From Negativibacillus massiliensis (GTDB taxonomy: Bacteria; Bacillota; Clostridia; Oscillospirales; Ruminococcaceae), in contig NZ_FTRU01000008.1 in NCBI RefSeq assembly GCF_900148495.1, positions 1,116,001-1,180,000 on the forward strand: DNA of 64,000 nt, given 5' to 3'. Numbering within the stretch: the stretch's first letter is position 1; every line of letters begins with the position of its first letter. Below are positions 8,162 through 17,844 of this stretch, piece after piece. Below the pieces are notes generated by a model, which was given only the letters and a program-made list of their open reading frames with translations, did no database searches and was not told the DNA's origin. A program made the translations under genes and the position numbers.

Positions 8162-11100
8162 TTATTCGGTTGGCTGCGGATCGGAAGATTCCTGTTTTCC
8201 ATCACCCGGCTGAGGCAAAGCCTCTGTTTCATTACCGGATTCTGTTTCTTCCTTTTCCTCTGCTGGCTTTTCTTCAGGATCTTTTGGTGTGGTTGTTGCT
8301 GCAGACTGTGCTTTTACCGTAATTTTGTAGGTAACTGGTGCACTTTCATTTCCTGCTGCATCCACTGTTTTCAGAACCACAGTATGTGTACCTTCTGCCA
8401 AGGTCAGTTTTGGGGTATCGCCGGATAAAGTCTTAAAGGTTTGTTCTTTGTCGATCTTTACCTGTACACTGACCGGACTTTCTCCAGCTGCTGCCTTTGT
8501 ATAACCTACAGTAAAGGTTGTATTTGGTTTTGCCTGATATTCTCCTTTTTGTGTCTGTGCGTTATAAACAGAAACTGCTTTGTCACCATTTTTTAAGGAT
8601 GGAGCTGCTGGTTTGGTCACATCGATACGATTGATTGCAACATCTTTGGAGATAGCATTTCCTGCAGTATCGCTTGCCATAATGGTGTAGGTTCCATTTT
8701 CTGTTGCGGTAAAGCTGTATCCGTTTCCTTCAGTCAATGAAACCTGTTTACCGTTATGGATTACCTGTACCGAAGCCACACTGCTGTTTTCATCGGTTAC
8801 CGAGAAGGTAACAACCTGTTTTTGCTGCCAGCTGTCGTTTTTGCTGGTAACCTGAATAGATGGAGCTGTCTTATCGATGCCGGTAACACTTGCTGTTACT
8901 GTGGAAGCGTTTCCTGCGTTATCAGATGCACCGATAACATAATTGCCGTTTTCACTGACAGTTGCCTGATATGCGCTTCCCTGTGTCTGAGCCGGAGCAC
9001 CTGCAAAAGTAACGCCTGCTATACCGCTGGATGCATCTTTGTTTCCATCCGCTGCATCGGTTACAGTCCAGGTAATAGTTGCGGTCTTGAGGTCTGCGCT
9101 GTAAGTGATGTTTGGCTGAGCAATAACCGGAGCGGTCTTATCCAGTTCTGTTACATTCACTGTTACAGAAGCTGTCTTTCCTGCCTGATTCTTTACCGTA
9201 ATGACATAGCTTCCGTTTTCACTTGCTGTAAACAGATAGCTGCCATCTGCCTGCAGAACTGCTGCAGTGCCGTTTTGATCGGTAACCGAAACAATTGGGG
9301 TACCGCCATTATCACTGACAGTCAGTTTGACAGATGCACTGCCATTTGCTGCGGAAACTGTACCGGCAGAGATGGAAGGCTGGATATTTCCTTTAACCTC
9401 ATCCACATAGACAGTTGCAGTCGCCTGATTTCCCTGTTTATCTTTTGCTGTCAGGGTATAAGTTCCATTTTCTGTAGCAGTCAGGGTGTAATTGTTGCCG
9501 CTGCCGCTGATTGTTCCCTTATCGGAGGTCAGAGTCACTTCAGAAGCTGCATTATCCGAATCAGAAACGACGATCGGTACACTGACCTGAGTTGCAGTAT
9601 CGTTTGCTTTGTGTTCCCCTACCTGAACGGTTGGAGGAGTCGTTTTTTCTGCGATGCCGCTGACAGTCAGATCCACGCTGACACCCATGCCGTCCTTTGT
9701 TGCAACAATAACAGTGTAAACACCATTTTCTGTTGCGGTGAAGGTGTATTTACCTGCGCCGGCCGGCTGGATAGATGCACCGCTCTTATTTACCTGTGCG
9801 GATGCAATCTCTGCTCCATGAGTATCAACCGAAATAGTTGTGGTTGCATTGGTGTGATTGCTGCTGACCAGATTTGTTGCGTCTGCTGAAATGGTTGGCT
9901 GCTGTTTGAGAACGACATTGACTTTCTGTGTCAACTCGTTGCCCACTTTGTCCACTGCCCTGATGGTATGCTCGCCTGCGGTTAAACCGCTCTTCTGATA
10001 CAGATAGGTGTTGCCATTGTTGGAAGTGCGGTATACCTGCTCGCTATCCACATAAACAGCATTCAGGGTTTCGTCTGTTACATTAAATTCCAAATTGCCG
10101 TTATCGTTCTTCGTTACTGCGATTGTCGGTTTGGTACTGTCAATGTTTTCAACCTTAACCGTTCTATTTACTGTCTTTACAACGCTATTACCGTTCATGA
10201 TGGATGCTGTTACGGTATAGGTGCCGTTTTCGTTAACAGAAACGGAATAACTGTTGCTTATTCCCTGTACTGTATTTGCCGGGCTTAACTCTTTGTTTGT
10301 CGGGCTCTGAACACTGACTCTCAAGGACTGACCTGTTATCAGGTTTGCATCTACATTAAAGCTGATGACCTTGCTGGTTGTCAAAGTATTCTGATTCGAT
10401 ACCGTTGGTTCCGAAATGGTAACCGTCTGCTCTGCCGGAGAAGTGGTCTGAGACTTGATCATCACGTTTTCGGTCTGGCTGAGATTTCCTGCACCATCCA
10501 TTGCAGTGATCTTATAATTTACATCTTGTTCTGCGGTAAAGGTAAAGGTTCCATTTTTCTGATCGCTTACAACCATCTGTTTGGTCTGGTCATTTTCTGG
10601 AACTGCTGTTACTGTTACACCGGAAGATTCATCCGAAGCCTTGATAGTAACGGTGGTATCCTGTGTGGTGATATCACTCAGTACTGGAGCGATGGTATCC
10701 AGATAATAGGTGATCTGTTTGGTAGACTCCTTACCTGCTGCATCTTTTGCTGTAATGGTATAGGTATTTTTGCCTTCCACACTGGTCTTGAAGCTGTAGG
10801 TACCATCTGCATTCTGAGTCAGTGGAACACTTGGTGTTACTGTGACAGACTGGACTGTGACATTGTCTGTTGCCTTAAAGAGTACCTCTGTCGGTTCCTT
10901 CTGCCAGCTATCCTGTTTTATCGAAGTTGTCAGAATCTCAATAACTGGTGCGGTAGTATCCGGCTGAGATGGTGTGGTCATATCAAACGAGGATTCTGCA
11001 CGGTTGCCTGCTTTATCGGTAACAACGATAGTATATCTGCCATTTGCCGGAGCATTAAAGGTATAGGTGCCATTGCTGTAACCCGGTGTATAGTAGATAT

Positions 11101-13501
11101 TGCTGCTGTTTTTCACCTGTACCGAAGCAATGCCGGACAGATTATCCGATACCTTGAAAGTGAGGGTACCGTTAGTATTGTTGACCTCGGAAATAATCGG
11201 GAGAGTCTTGTCAATACGTACGGTATAGATGCTGGTTGCACTGCTGTCTCCGCCGCTTCCACGGGTGAAGAAGTAGTAATCCTTCTGACCCTCTTCGCTG
11301 ACAGTCAGTGTTCCGTTGCGCAGCTCTCTGCGATTGGTCCACTGAGAAGAGGTTCCGCCTGCCGGACGTTCATAGGAATATGCGGTGCGGTTTGTACTGT
11401 AACCGGTCAGGGTAAATACAACGTTCTGATTGGTCCAGCTGCTGTTTGGATAGCTGCCGCCGTACTGGTAATTCATATAGACCGTCGGTGCCGAAATGCT
11501 GTCACCGTAAACATCCACGCGGAAGGTTGTCTTGGAATCTTTATATCCTCTGCGGGAGGAAGTAACGGTAATATATGCACTTCCTGGATTTACCGCTTCC
11601 ACAATCAGGGTATCATCGCTGCGAGTGCTTACTTTTGCAACGTTAGTATTGCTGCTGGAAGCTTTGATCGAGGTACCGTTTGTATTAACATTGATAATGC
11701 GTTCTCGACCATTGCTCATGATCTGGTTATCAATGCGATTGATGGTTACATAATCATCGTCACTGGAAGTATCCCGTACTGTAACCTTAAAAGTTGTGCT
11801 CTTGGAGGTACGTCCAGAACGGGAAGCTGTTACCTTAACGGTTGTGGTTCCTGGTTTTTTTGCACGGATTTTCAGCTGGAAGCCATCTGCAGTGACATCC
11901 GCTACACTGGTATTGGAATTGGATACACTGATTCTGCTGGCATCGGTATTGACGCTGACATAACGTGTTGTGCCTTCATCCATATACTGATTGGAAATGC
12001 CCGACAGATGGATGCTGGAAGAACCGTTATCCTTTACAATAATGTTAAAGGAGATCGTGCTGCTTGCGTAACCGGAACGGGAAGAGGTAACCTTAATCGT
12101 TGCTTTGCCCGGTTTGAGTCCTGTCATGGTGATATGGCTCTTGGAGGTACTGTAGGTAACCTTTGCAACACTCGAGTTGCTGGTTGTTACCTTCAGCGAG
12201 CTGCCGTTGTGGTCGATACCTACGACCTTGGTGTCACCGATATCCAGATACTGGTCGTTGATGTCATACAGTGTTACCTTCTTATCCTCGCTGCTCGAGC
12301 CGGAATCCGAACCGCCCGAGGAAGTGCGCTTGGAAGGGGTTGCATAACCTCTGCCAGTTTCAATATACAATGGTTTTGCATCGTAATAAACGCCGTCACT
12401 GTAACAATACAGACGATTGATCTGTCCATAACCATACAGTTCGGTCGGCGCATAAGTGTAAGCATAGTTTATGATTGTATCACTGTCATAGACAACGTCA
12501 CAATCTGTAACAGTTTTGAGCTTGTTGAGCTTCAGGTTTTTTATGGTCAGTGTCGTTCCTTTTGAACCGTTCACTGTCACATTGACAAAGCCCTTGCTTT
12601 GAGAGTACAATCCGCCCTCTTCCAGAACAGTATCGGTTTTGATGTTTACATTGTCCAGGGAGGTATCGCGGGATGCAAATACGCGGGAGGTTCCTTTTTT
12701 ATTTTCTACTGTCAAAGCTCCTGCATGAACATCATACAGTTTTACCCAATCCGAACCGCTGTTTACATAGATGGTTCCCTGTACATCAACGTTCTTCAAA
12801 GTAACAGTATCGGAAGGGACTTTGATATAAAGGTCACCGGTAAAGGTCTTGTTGCTGATGGTTACATCACCAACATCAATATAACCGTTCTTGTAAATTT
12901 TCGATTCGCTGTAAGTGCCTTTTTTACTGAATCTTGCGCTGCTGTACGATTTGTTCGCCACTGGAGTTGGGGTCGGTGTTGTAGAAGTTGGCTGTGCAAT
13001 CAGATTTGCTTCTTCTTTTGCTACTGGCTGTTCGCCAACCGGTTCATATACCACGTTGCTCACCTTTTCAGGCTGGACAACGCTCTCCGGAGTCAGCACC
13101 GATGTGGTAACAGTGCTCTGCGCAGAACTGCCCTGATTCTGAAATACATTTGAGCTGTCTACAAACTGATCTTTCTGAGAGGTGCTTGCACTTGCGGTAT
13201 CTTTATTTTCTGTTGTTGCAGAAGAGTCTGTTGTTTCCGGTTCTTCCACCACTTCTTCTGTCTGTTCGGTGTCCTCAATATCCGGATCAACATCCGCTTC
13301 CACTTCGGAATCGTCCATCAGGTCTGCGCCCAGATTGTCTTCATCCGGTTCTGGTGCTTCCAGTTCAATTTCCTGATTAGAAGCTTCCTCCTGTCTTGGA
13401 CGAAACAGATCACATCCAGTCAAAGTGCTTGACGCAAGCAGAAGAGCCAACGCCAATGCAATTGTTTTTGAAAATGCTTTATCATACTTTTTCGGTCCCA
13501 T
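8162..13501 (-). CDS. Giant multi-domain surface lipoprotein with Ig-like repeats
   Basis: This 1779-residue protein has a lipoprotein signal with lipobox LTGC (Cys30). In order: an acidic, Thr/Ser-rich spacer (about 31-190), a beta-rich region resembling a short beta-helix (about 195-380), three Big_2-like modules (about 404-670) with SSVAKV-type motifs, then roughly a dozen Ig-like units marked by a recurring ENGTYTVTA...D.AGN pattern, and a Pro/Glu-rich C-terminus. There is no LPXTG sorting signal and no recognised catalytic domain. By analogy with such proteins it is an adhesin or cell-wall scaffold; ligand unknown. RBS AAGGAAGGAG precedes the ATG. It is a single-gene unit beside the GHL10 and amidase genes, which suggests a surface-protein cluster. 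Confidence 0.85.
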   Translation of the reverse strand: MGPKKYDKAFSKTIALALALLLASSTLTGCDLFRPRQEEASNQEIELEAPEPDEDNLGADLMDDSEVEADVDPDIEDTEQTEEVVEEPETTDSSATTENKDTASASTSQKDQFVDSSNVFQNQGSSAQSTVTTSVLTPESVVQPEKVSNVVYEPVGEQPVAKEEANLIAQPTSTTPTPTPVANKSYSSARFSKKGTYSESKIYKNGYIDVGDVTISNKTFTGDLYIKVPSDTVTLKNVDVQGTIYVNSGSDWVKLYDVHAGALTVENKKGTSRVFASRDTSLDNVNIKTDTVLEEGGLYSQSKGFVNVTVNGSKGTTLTIKNLKLNKLKTVTDCDVVYDSDTIINYAYTYAPTELYGYGQINRLYCYSDGVYYDAKPLYIETGRGYATPSKRTSSGGSDSGSSSEDKKVTLYDINDQYLDIGDTKVVGIDHNGSSLKVTTSNSSVAKVTYSTSKSHITMTGLKPGKATIKVTSSRSGYASSTISFNIIVKDNGSSSIHLSGISNQYMDEGTTRYVSVNTDASRISVSNSNTSVADVTADGFQLKIRAKKPGTTTVKVTASRSGRTSKSTTFKVTVRDTSSDDDYVTINRIDNQIMSNGRERIINVNTNGTSIKASSSNTNVAKVSTRSDDTLIVEAVNPGSAYITVTSSRRGYKDSKTTFRVDVYGDSISAPTVYMNYQYGGSYPNSSWTNQNVVFTLTGYSTNRTAYSYERPAGGTSSQWTNRRELRNGTLTVSEEGQKDYYFFTRGSGGDSSATSIYTVRIDKTLPIISEVNNTNGTLTFKVSDNLSGIASVQVKNSSNIYYTPGYSNGTYTFNAPANGRYTIVVTDKAGNRAESSFDMTTPSQPDTTAPVIEILTTSIKQDSWQKEPTEVLFKATDNVTVQSVTVTPSVPLTQNADGTYSFKTSVEGKNTYTITAKDAAGKESTKQITYYLDTIAPVLSDITTQDTTVTIKASDESSGVTVTAVPENDQTKQMVVSDQKNGTFTFTAEQDVNYKITAMDGAGNLSQTENVMIKSQTTSPAEQTVTISEPTVSNQNTLTTSKVISFNVDANLITGQSLRVSVQSPTNKELSPANTVQGISNSYSVSVNENGTYTVTASIMNGNSVVKTVNRTVKVENIDSTKPTIAVTKNDNGNLEFNVTDETLNAVYVDSEQVYRTSNNGNTYLYQKSGLTAGEHTIRAVDKVGNELTQKVNVVLKQQPTISADATNLVSSNHTNATTTISVDTHGAEIASAQVNKSGASIQPAGAGKYTFTATENGVYTVIVATKDGMGVSVDLTVSGIAEKTTPPTVQVGEHKANDTATQVSVPIVVSDSDNAASEVTLTSDKGTISGSGNNYTLTATENGTYTLTAKDKQGNQATATVYVDEVKGNIQPSISAGTVSAANGSASVKLTVSDNGGTPIVSVTDQNGTAAVLQADGSYLFTASENGSYVITVKNQAGKTASVTVNVTELDKTAPVIAQPNITYSADLKTATITWTVTDAADGNKDASSGIAGVTFAGAPAQTQGSAYQATVSENGNYVIGASDNAGNASTVTASVTGIDKTAPSIQVTSKNDSWQQKQVVTFSVTDENSSVASVQVIHNGKQVSLTEGNGYSFTATENGTYTIMASDTAGNAISKDVAINRIDVTKPAAPSLKNGDKAVSVYNAQTQKGEYQAKPNTTFTVGYTKAAAGESPVSVQVKIDKEQTFKTLSGDTPKLTLAEGTHTVVLKTVDAAGNESAPVTYKITVKAQSAATTTPKDPEEKPAEEKEETESGNETEALPQPGDGKQESSDPQPTE

Positions 13502-13735
13502 AAAAACGCTCCTTCCTTTCTAAAATATCAGAGCTTCTCCTCTTTGCCTAAAGTAATTTCTCCTTTACCAATAAGACGTTTCAAAGGCCTGTTTTGTTAC
13601 ATCCTTTTACAAAGCTTTACCATTCATTCACAGTTTTGTTTTAAAATTCCGACCTTTTTGCCATCTTTTGGTCCTTCTGTCATATAGGTGTCCTACAATC
13701 GAAAAATTATTGCATTCAAAAACAAAAATTTACAC

Positions 13736-13775
13736 AAAAAGCCCTCTGACTTTTTTGGGACAGAGAGCTTTTTTC
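13736..13775 (-). terminator. Terminator of the histidine phosphatase gene
   Basis: On minus, AGCTCTCTG pairs with CAGAGGGCT (one G-T wobble), followed by TTTTT. It lies 21 bases past the stop at 13796 and ahead of the lipoprotein gene. Confidence 0.75.
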
Positions 13776-13795
13776 TTTTACAGGGGGTTTCCTGT

Positions 13796-14368
13796 TTATC
13801 TCTCGATCCAGAAAACTTCCTTTTTACCAAGATATTCTGTTTTATCAAAGGTAAGCTGCACCACCCACGGCATCCAGCTTTTAATTCTCATAAAATCGTC
13901 CATTCCAAAGGAAGGATCAAAATAGTTAAGAAGAAGGCTGATTGCGGTTCCATGCCCTGCAACTGCTATCGTCTTTCCTTCATATTTTTTCAGCAGTACC
14001 TCAAGGGCCTGAACCACCCTTTGCTGTACCTGCTGCAAACTCTCACCTTCGGGCAAGGCGTAAGAAAAATCCTCCCACTGCCGTTTGCAGTATCCGTTAA
14101 AATCCTCCACCCAACACCCGATCTTGCGTTCTCTGAAATCTTCTTCTAAAAGAATCGGCAGATTTAGCAATTCTGCAAGCGGTCGGATCGTTTCCTTTGC
14201 TCTTGGATAGGGACTGGATACAATCATATCAATCGGCTCATGGTGCAAAAAGGAAGCCATCTTTTTGCTGTCTTCCCTGCCCTGCTTTGTCAGCAGCGCA
14301 TTTTCCGGGTCTGCATGAACATCGCTGTAATCGGGTTGTGCGTGCCGAACCAGATAAATGGTAGTCAT
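13796..14368 (-). CDS. Histidine phosphatase family protein (phosphoglycerate mutase-like)
   Basis: This 190-residue cytoplasmic protein belongs to the histidine phosphatase superfamily. The phospho-acceptor motif LVRHAQ is at residues 6-11, an SSPYPRAKET motif follows, and AVAGHGTAI supplies the second histidine. Length fits the short phosphatase branch (CobC/GpmB-like) rather than true phosphoglycerate mutase. The substrate cannot be told from sequence. The gene starts 17 bases after prfB ends, so the two are probably cotranscribed. RBS GGGAGGGG precedes the ATG. Confidence 0.88.
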   Translation of the reverse strand: MTTIYLVRHAQPDYSDVHADPENALLTKQGREDSKKMASFLHHEPIDMIVSSPYPRAKETIRPLAELLNLPILLEEDFRERKIGCWVEDFNGYCKRQWEDFSYALPEGESLQQVQQRVVQALEVLLKKYEGKTIAVAGHGTAISLLLNYFDPSFGMDDFMRIKSWMPWVVQLTFDKTEYLGKKEVFWIER

Positions 14369-14384
14369 CCTGTCCCCTCCCTAA

Positions 14385-15515
14385 TTACAGTTCTCCTAAG
14401 GAAGCTGCCTTTAGATAAGCATTGATAAACTGGTCGATATCGCCATCCATCACTGCTCCGATATTGCCGCTTTCACAGTTAGTGCGGTGATCCTTGACCA
14501 ACGTATACGGCATAAAGACGTAAGAACGAATCTGGGAACCCCAGCCGATCTGCTGCTGTTCTCCCTTAATATCCTCAATCTTTTTCAGATGTTCCTTTTC
14601 TTTAATCTGTGCAAGCTTTGCCTTGAGCATCTTCATTGCAACCTCTCGGTTTTGATGCTGGCTTCGCTCATTCTGACAAGCAACTACGACGCCGGTTGGA
14701 ATATGGGTGATACGAATTGCGGACTCCGTCTTATTGACATGCTGACCACCTGCACCACCCGAACGATAGGTATCCACCTTCAAATCTGCAGGATTGATCT
14801 CGATATCGTAATCATCATCGATCTCCGGCATAACCTCCAAAGATGCAAAAGAAGTCTGTCTGCGTCCGGAAGCATCAAACGGGGAGATTCGAACCAGTCG
14901 ATGAACACCGTGCTCCGATTTCAAAAAGCCATAGGCATTGGTTCCGGTAATCAGGATGGATGCACTCTTGATACCTGCTTCTTCTCCTGCCAGATAGTCC
15001 AGCACCTTTACCTTAAAGTGATGGCGCTCACTCCAACGGGCATACATGCGGTAAAGCATCTGAACCCAGTCCTGTGCCTCAGTGCCGCCAGCTCCTGCAT
15101 GGAAGGTCAGAATTGCATTATTTGCATCAAATTCGCCGGAAAGCAGCGCAGACAACTTTTCTTCCTCAATCTTATCCACGATATCCCGGATATTCTTCTT
15201 GATATCCTGCAAAAAAGCTTCCTGTTCCTCTTCGTTTGCAAATTCCTCTTCTTCTGCAAGCTCCAGCATGGTCTGAGCATCCTCATACATTGTAACCAAC
15301 TCATCATAGGAGCCAATCTTTTCATTTACCAGCTTCTGTTGCTTTAATACCTGTTTTGTATTTTCAACATCATTCCAAAAATCAGGTTTTGCAGCTTGTT
15401 CGTCCAATTCTCTCTTTTCTTTCAGCAAATTTTCGTATCCCAAAGCTTCTTTCAGGTACTCAATCTTTGGCTGCTGTGCCTGCAATTCCTGTTTTAAATC
15501 TTCGATTTGAAGCAT
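14385..15515 (-). CDS. prfB: Peptide chain release factor 2, no programmed frameshift
   Basis: RF2 recognises UGA and UAA stop codons and triggers peptide release on the ribosome. It shows the stop-codon recognition tripeptide SPF at residues 211-213 and the catalytic GGQ at 256-258 within RSGGAGGQHVNKT. I start at ATG 15513-15515, seven bases after AGGAGG; an ATG just before it and an upstream in-frame ATG are less likely. Unlike most bacterial prfB genes, the reading frame is continuous from start to stop, with no in-frame UGA near codon 25, so the usual autoregulatory frameshift is absent. The histidine phosphatase gene follows closely. Confidence 0.95.
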   Translation of the reverse strand: MLQIEDLKQELQAQQPKIEYLKEALGYENLLKEKRELDEQAAKPDFWNDVENTKQVLKQQKLVNEKIGSYDELVTMYEDAQTMLELAEEEEFANEEEQEAFLQDIKKNIRDIVDKIEEEKLSALLSGEFDANNAILTFHAGAGGTEAQDWVQMLYRMYARWSERHHFKVKVLDYLAGEEAGIKSASILITGTNAYGFLKSEHGVHRLVRISPFDASGRRQTSFASLEVMPEIDDDYDIEINPADLKVDTYRSGGAGGQHVNKTESAIRITHIPTGVVVACQNERSQHQNREVAMKMLKAKLAQIKEKEHLKKIEDIKGEQQQIGWGSQIRSYVFMPYTLVKDHRTNCESGNIGAVMDGDIDQFINAYLKAASLGEL

Positions 15516-15581
15516 CATGCTTCCTCCTGTTACAAAATTTATAAAAGCTCTCATAGAAAACCAGATGATCTCTTTCTTTTC

Positions 15582-15610
15582 ATTATAGTGGAATTGATAA
15601 AAAATGTAAA
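15582..15610 (-). promoter_or_regulatory. Sigma-A promoter for prfB
   Basis: Minus-strand TTTACA (15605-15610) and TATAAT (15582-15587) are 17 bases apart, about 65 bases upstream of the chosen prfB start. Confidence 0.75.
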
Positions 15611-15726
15611 GACTGCACCCAGTTGTTCCCTATCTTTAAATAAAGGGTAAATCTTGCCTTCAGGTTATGGATTTTTTTCGCGTTATATAGTATCATTATG
15701 ATATCGCATAATTCAGAAAGGTTGAT

Positions 15727-16713
15727 ATGAGAATGAACTATAAAGGTGTTTCCTGTCCTGTCTGCGGTCAGGAATTCAAAGAGGGCGATGACATCGTTGT
15801 TTGTCCGGAGTGTGGTGCTCCGCATCATCGTTCCTGTTATAAACAGCTTGGTCATTGCGCTTTGCAGCAGGAGCTTCACGAAAAGGGAATGGAATGGAAA
15901 AATCCCAATGAAAAAAAAGCCCCTTCCAATGCCGGTATCCAGCCTGACGAAAACGGCAACATCATCTGTCCAAACTGCGGACTGTTCTGCAAGGAAGAAG
16001 ATGTTTTCTGCCCAAACTGCCGCTTCCCGCTAAAGGAACAGCCGCAGCATCATGGTCGTCCTGTTGTGGAAAATCCTTTTGAAGGACAGCCGCAAAACTC
16101 CATGGGACTAAACAGCATGTTTGAAGCCATTTACGAAGACGACCAGATCGAGGGCATTCCTGCTAAAGACTTTGTTTTTCTGGTCCATCAAAACTACGCT
16201 TATTTCCTGCGCGTCTTTAAGATTTTTTCTCAGCGTGCTAAAGCCAAAGTCTTTAACTGGGCAGCATTCATCTTTAATTTCGCCTATTTCTTCTACCGCA
16301 AAATGTATAAGATCGGCGCAATCTTGTTCGGTTTCTATATCCTTTCCAATATCCCATCGGTAATTCTTTCTTACCACATGGTAAAACAGACACTGGCTGA
16401 CCCGATGCTGATGTCCTCCTTCCAGTTTGACCTTACCGGTCTGGAATGGCTGGTCATCCTCTCCCAGATTTTGATGTACGTTCGATTCGGCGTTGCAATT
16501 TACTGCGGCTTTACCGCAAACCGTCATTACTATAAACACTGTCGCAAAAAGATTCAGGATCTGCATTCTGCTTCCGGTAATTCTAGCGACAACGTTTATT
16601 ACCAGACACTCTCCTCCATTGGCGGTGCAAGCCCTGTCAGTGCAATTTTGATTGTGGCATGTGTCATTGCACTGATGTTGATTTCCAGCATTATTATCGT
16701 TTTAACCTTATAA
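15727..16713 (+). CDS. Zinc-ribbon/RING-like domain membrane protein (DUF2628-like)
   Basis: This 328-residue protein has an N-terminal treble-clef or RING-like zinc domain (CPVCGQ...CPECGAPHHRSCY, residues 10-40), a second zinc ribbon (CPNCG...CPNCR, about 78-98), a linker, and a C-terminal half with four or so membrane helices. The C-terminal part resembles DUF2628-type membrane proteins. The zinc ribbons would face the cytoplasm. The function is not known. It is a single gene between divergent prfB and the rpsF operon, with its own terminator. Confidence 0.8.
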   Translation: MRMNYKGVSCPVCGQEFKEGDDIVVCPECGAPHHRSCYKQLGHCALQQELHEKGMEWKNPNEKKAPSNAGIQPDENGNIICPNCGLFCKEEDVFCPNCRFPLKEQPQHHGRPVVENPFEGQPQNSMGLNSMFEAIYEDDQIEGIPAKDFVFLVHQNYAYFLRVFKIFSQRAKAKVFNWAAFIFNFAYFFYRKMYKIGAILFGFYILSNIPSVILSYHMVKQTLADPMLMSSFQFDLTGLEWLVILSQILMYVRFGVAIYCGFTANRHYYKHCRKKIQDLHSASGNSSDNVYYQTLSSIGGASPVSAILIVACVIALMLISSIIIVLTL

Positions 16714-16721
16714 GATCTACC

Positions 16722-16772
16722 AAAAACACCCCTTGCTTATCAGAAAAATTCTGCTGAGCATCGGGTGTTTTT
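16722..16772 (+). terminator. Terminator of the zinc-ribbon membrane protein gene
   Basis: AAAAACACCC and GGGTGTTTTT bracket a partly paired inner stem, followed by a T-rich tail, nine bases after the stop codon. Confidence 0.8.
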
Positions 16773-16864
16773 CTCTTTATCCTACAATTACTCTAAATTT
16801 ATCGGATAAAACGCACTGCCTCTTTGTCCATTCCTCCAAAGAAGGAAAAATGGCGCATATTTCC

Positions 16865-16892
16865 TTGACAAACTGCTTTTTTCTGATATAAT
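16865..16892 (+). promoter_or_regulatory. Promoter of the rpsF-ssb-rpsR operon
   Basis: TTGACA (16865-16870) and TATAAT (16887-16892) both match consensus perfectly, with a 16-base spacer. Confidence 0.85.
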
Positions 16893-16907
16893 AATTTTGT
16901 TGTCGCG

Positions 16908-16956
16908 AAACTGCGGCAAACCTTGCCCTGCATAACCGGCAGGGCCTTAAGTCCAA
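16908..16956 (+). promoter_or_regulatory. Candidate S6:S18 autoregulatory leader
   Basis: GCCCTGC (16925-16931) and GCAGGGC (16939-16945) form a perfect stem whose loop contains CCG. Many bacterial rpsF leaders have a hairpin with a required CCG that binds the S6:S18 complex. The position just upstream of the rpsF RBS fits, but assignment rests on this short motif. Confidence 0.45.
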
Positions 16957-16973
16957 AAGGAGGTGCTTTTACA

Positions 16974-17270
16974 ATGGCAAAGCTTAACGAAAATTATGAG
17001 ACAATCATGATCTTCAACACCAAAAACGGTGATGATGCAGTCAAAGCTCTGGTTGAAAAATTCACAGCTCTGATTGAAAAACACGGCACACTGGAAACAG
17101 TAGAAGAATGGGGTAAACGCAGACTGGCATACCCAATCGAAGACGAAGTAGAAGGTTACTACGTATTCGCTACCTTCAACTGCGCTCCTGAGTTCCCAGC
17201 AGAACTTGACCGTAACTACAAAATTACCGACGGCGTTCTTCGCTCCCTGATTGTTAAGAAAGACAACTAG
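16974..17270 (+). CDS. rpsF: 30S ribosomal protein S6
   Basis: This 98-residue protein of the small ribosomal subunit binds with S18 in the central domain. It has the family pattern YETIMIFN at the N-terminus and WGKRRLAYPIE in the middle. The start ATG at 16974 follows AAAGGAGGTG; a longer upstream frame is not needed. It heads the conserved rpsF-ssb-rpsR operon, with ssb starting 11 bases downstream. Autoregulation by S6:S18 is likely if the upstream hairpin is the leader described there. Confidence 0.95.
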   Translation: MAKLNENYETIMIFNTKNGDDAVKALVEKFTALIEKHGTLETVEEWGKRRLAYPIEDEVEGYYVFATFNCAPEFPAELDRNYKITDGVLRSLIVKKDN

Positions 17271-17281
17271 GAGGATTTATT

Positions 17282-17791
17282 ATGCTGAACCGTGTAATCC
17301 TTATGGGAAGACTTACTGCAGACCCTGAACTGAGAAAAACAGCATCAGACCTTTCGGTAACTTCCTTCACGCTTGCAGTAGACAGAAACTACGGCAAGGG
17401 CGCGGACCGTCAGACAGACTTCATCAACTGTGTTGCATGGCGTCAGACTGCGGAATTTATCAGCAGATATTTTTCCAAAGGCAGATTGATGGCTGTGGAA
17501 GGTTCTCTGCAGGTTCGCAATTATGTGGACAAGAATGAGAACAAACGACAGGCAGTAGAAGTTTTGGTTGACCAGGCATTCTTTGCTGACAGCAAAAACT
17601 CCGCTCCTTCCTCTTCCGCTGTGGACGATTTTGGTCCGCCACCACCGCCTTCCCGCTCCTATGGGTCGTCAGCTGCTCCGGCGGCAACTTCTTTCCAGCA
17701 AAATGCTCCTGCAGCAAGCTTTGGATATTCCAGCGGTAGTGCAGAGGATTTTGAAGAAGTCAGTGAAGATGAAGAAGATCTTCCATTCTAA
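17282..17791 (+). CDS. ssb: Single-stranded DNA-binding protein
   Basis: This 169-residue SSB coats single-stranded DNA in replication and repair. Its OB-fold covers about residues 1-105 (MLNRVILMGRL, FINCVAWRQTAEF). A flexible Pro/Ser/Ala linker follows, then the acidic tail ending DEEDLPF, which recruits partner proteins. It sits between rpsF and rpsR as in most Firmicutes. The start ATG has GGAGG seven bases upstream. Confidence 0.96.
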   Translation: MLNRVILMGRLTADPELRKTASDLSVTSFTLAVDRNYGKGADRQTDFINCVAWRQTAEFISRYFSKGRLMAVEGSLQVRNYVDKNENKRQAVEVLVDQAFFADSKNSAPSSSAVDDFGPPPPPSRSYGSSAAPAATSFQQNAPAASFGYSSGSAEDFEEVSEDEEDLPF

Positions 17792-17844
17792 ACCGATACG
17801 GTCTTTGTAATTACAAACTTTAAATTTTAAGGAGGTTAAGTTCC

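Noticed and set aside
10526-12565. Long open frame of 679 codons on plus, antisense to the giant lipoprotein; similar long frames at 3740-5074 and 8756-9889.
   Set aside because: They mirror Ser/Thr-rich repeat coding on the other strand, are rich in Cys/Ile runs without domain motifs, lack an RBS, and the minus-strand genes have signal peptides and domains.
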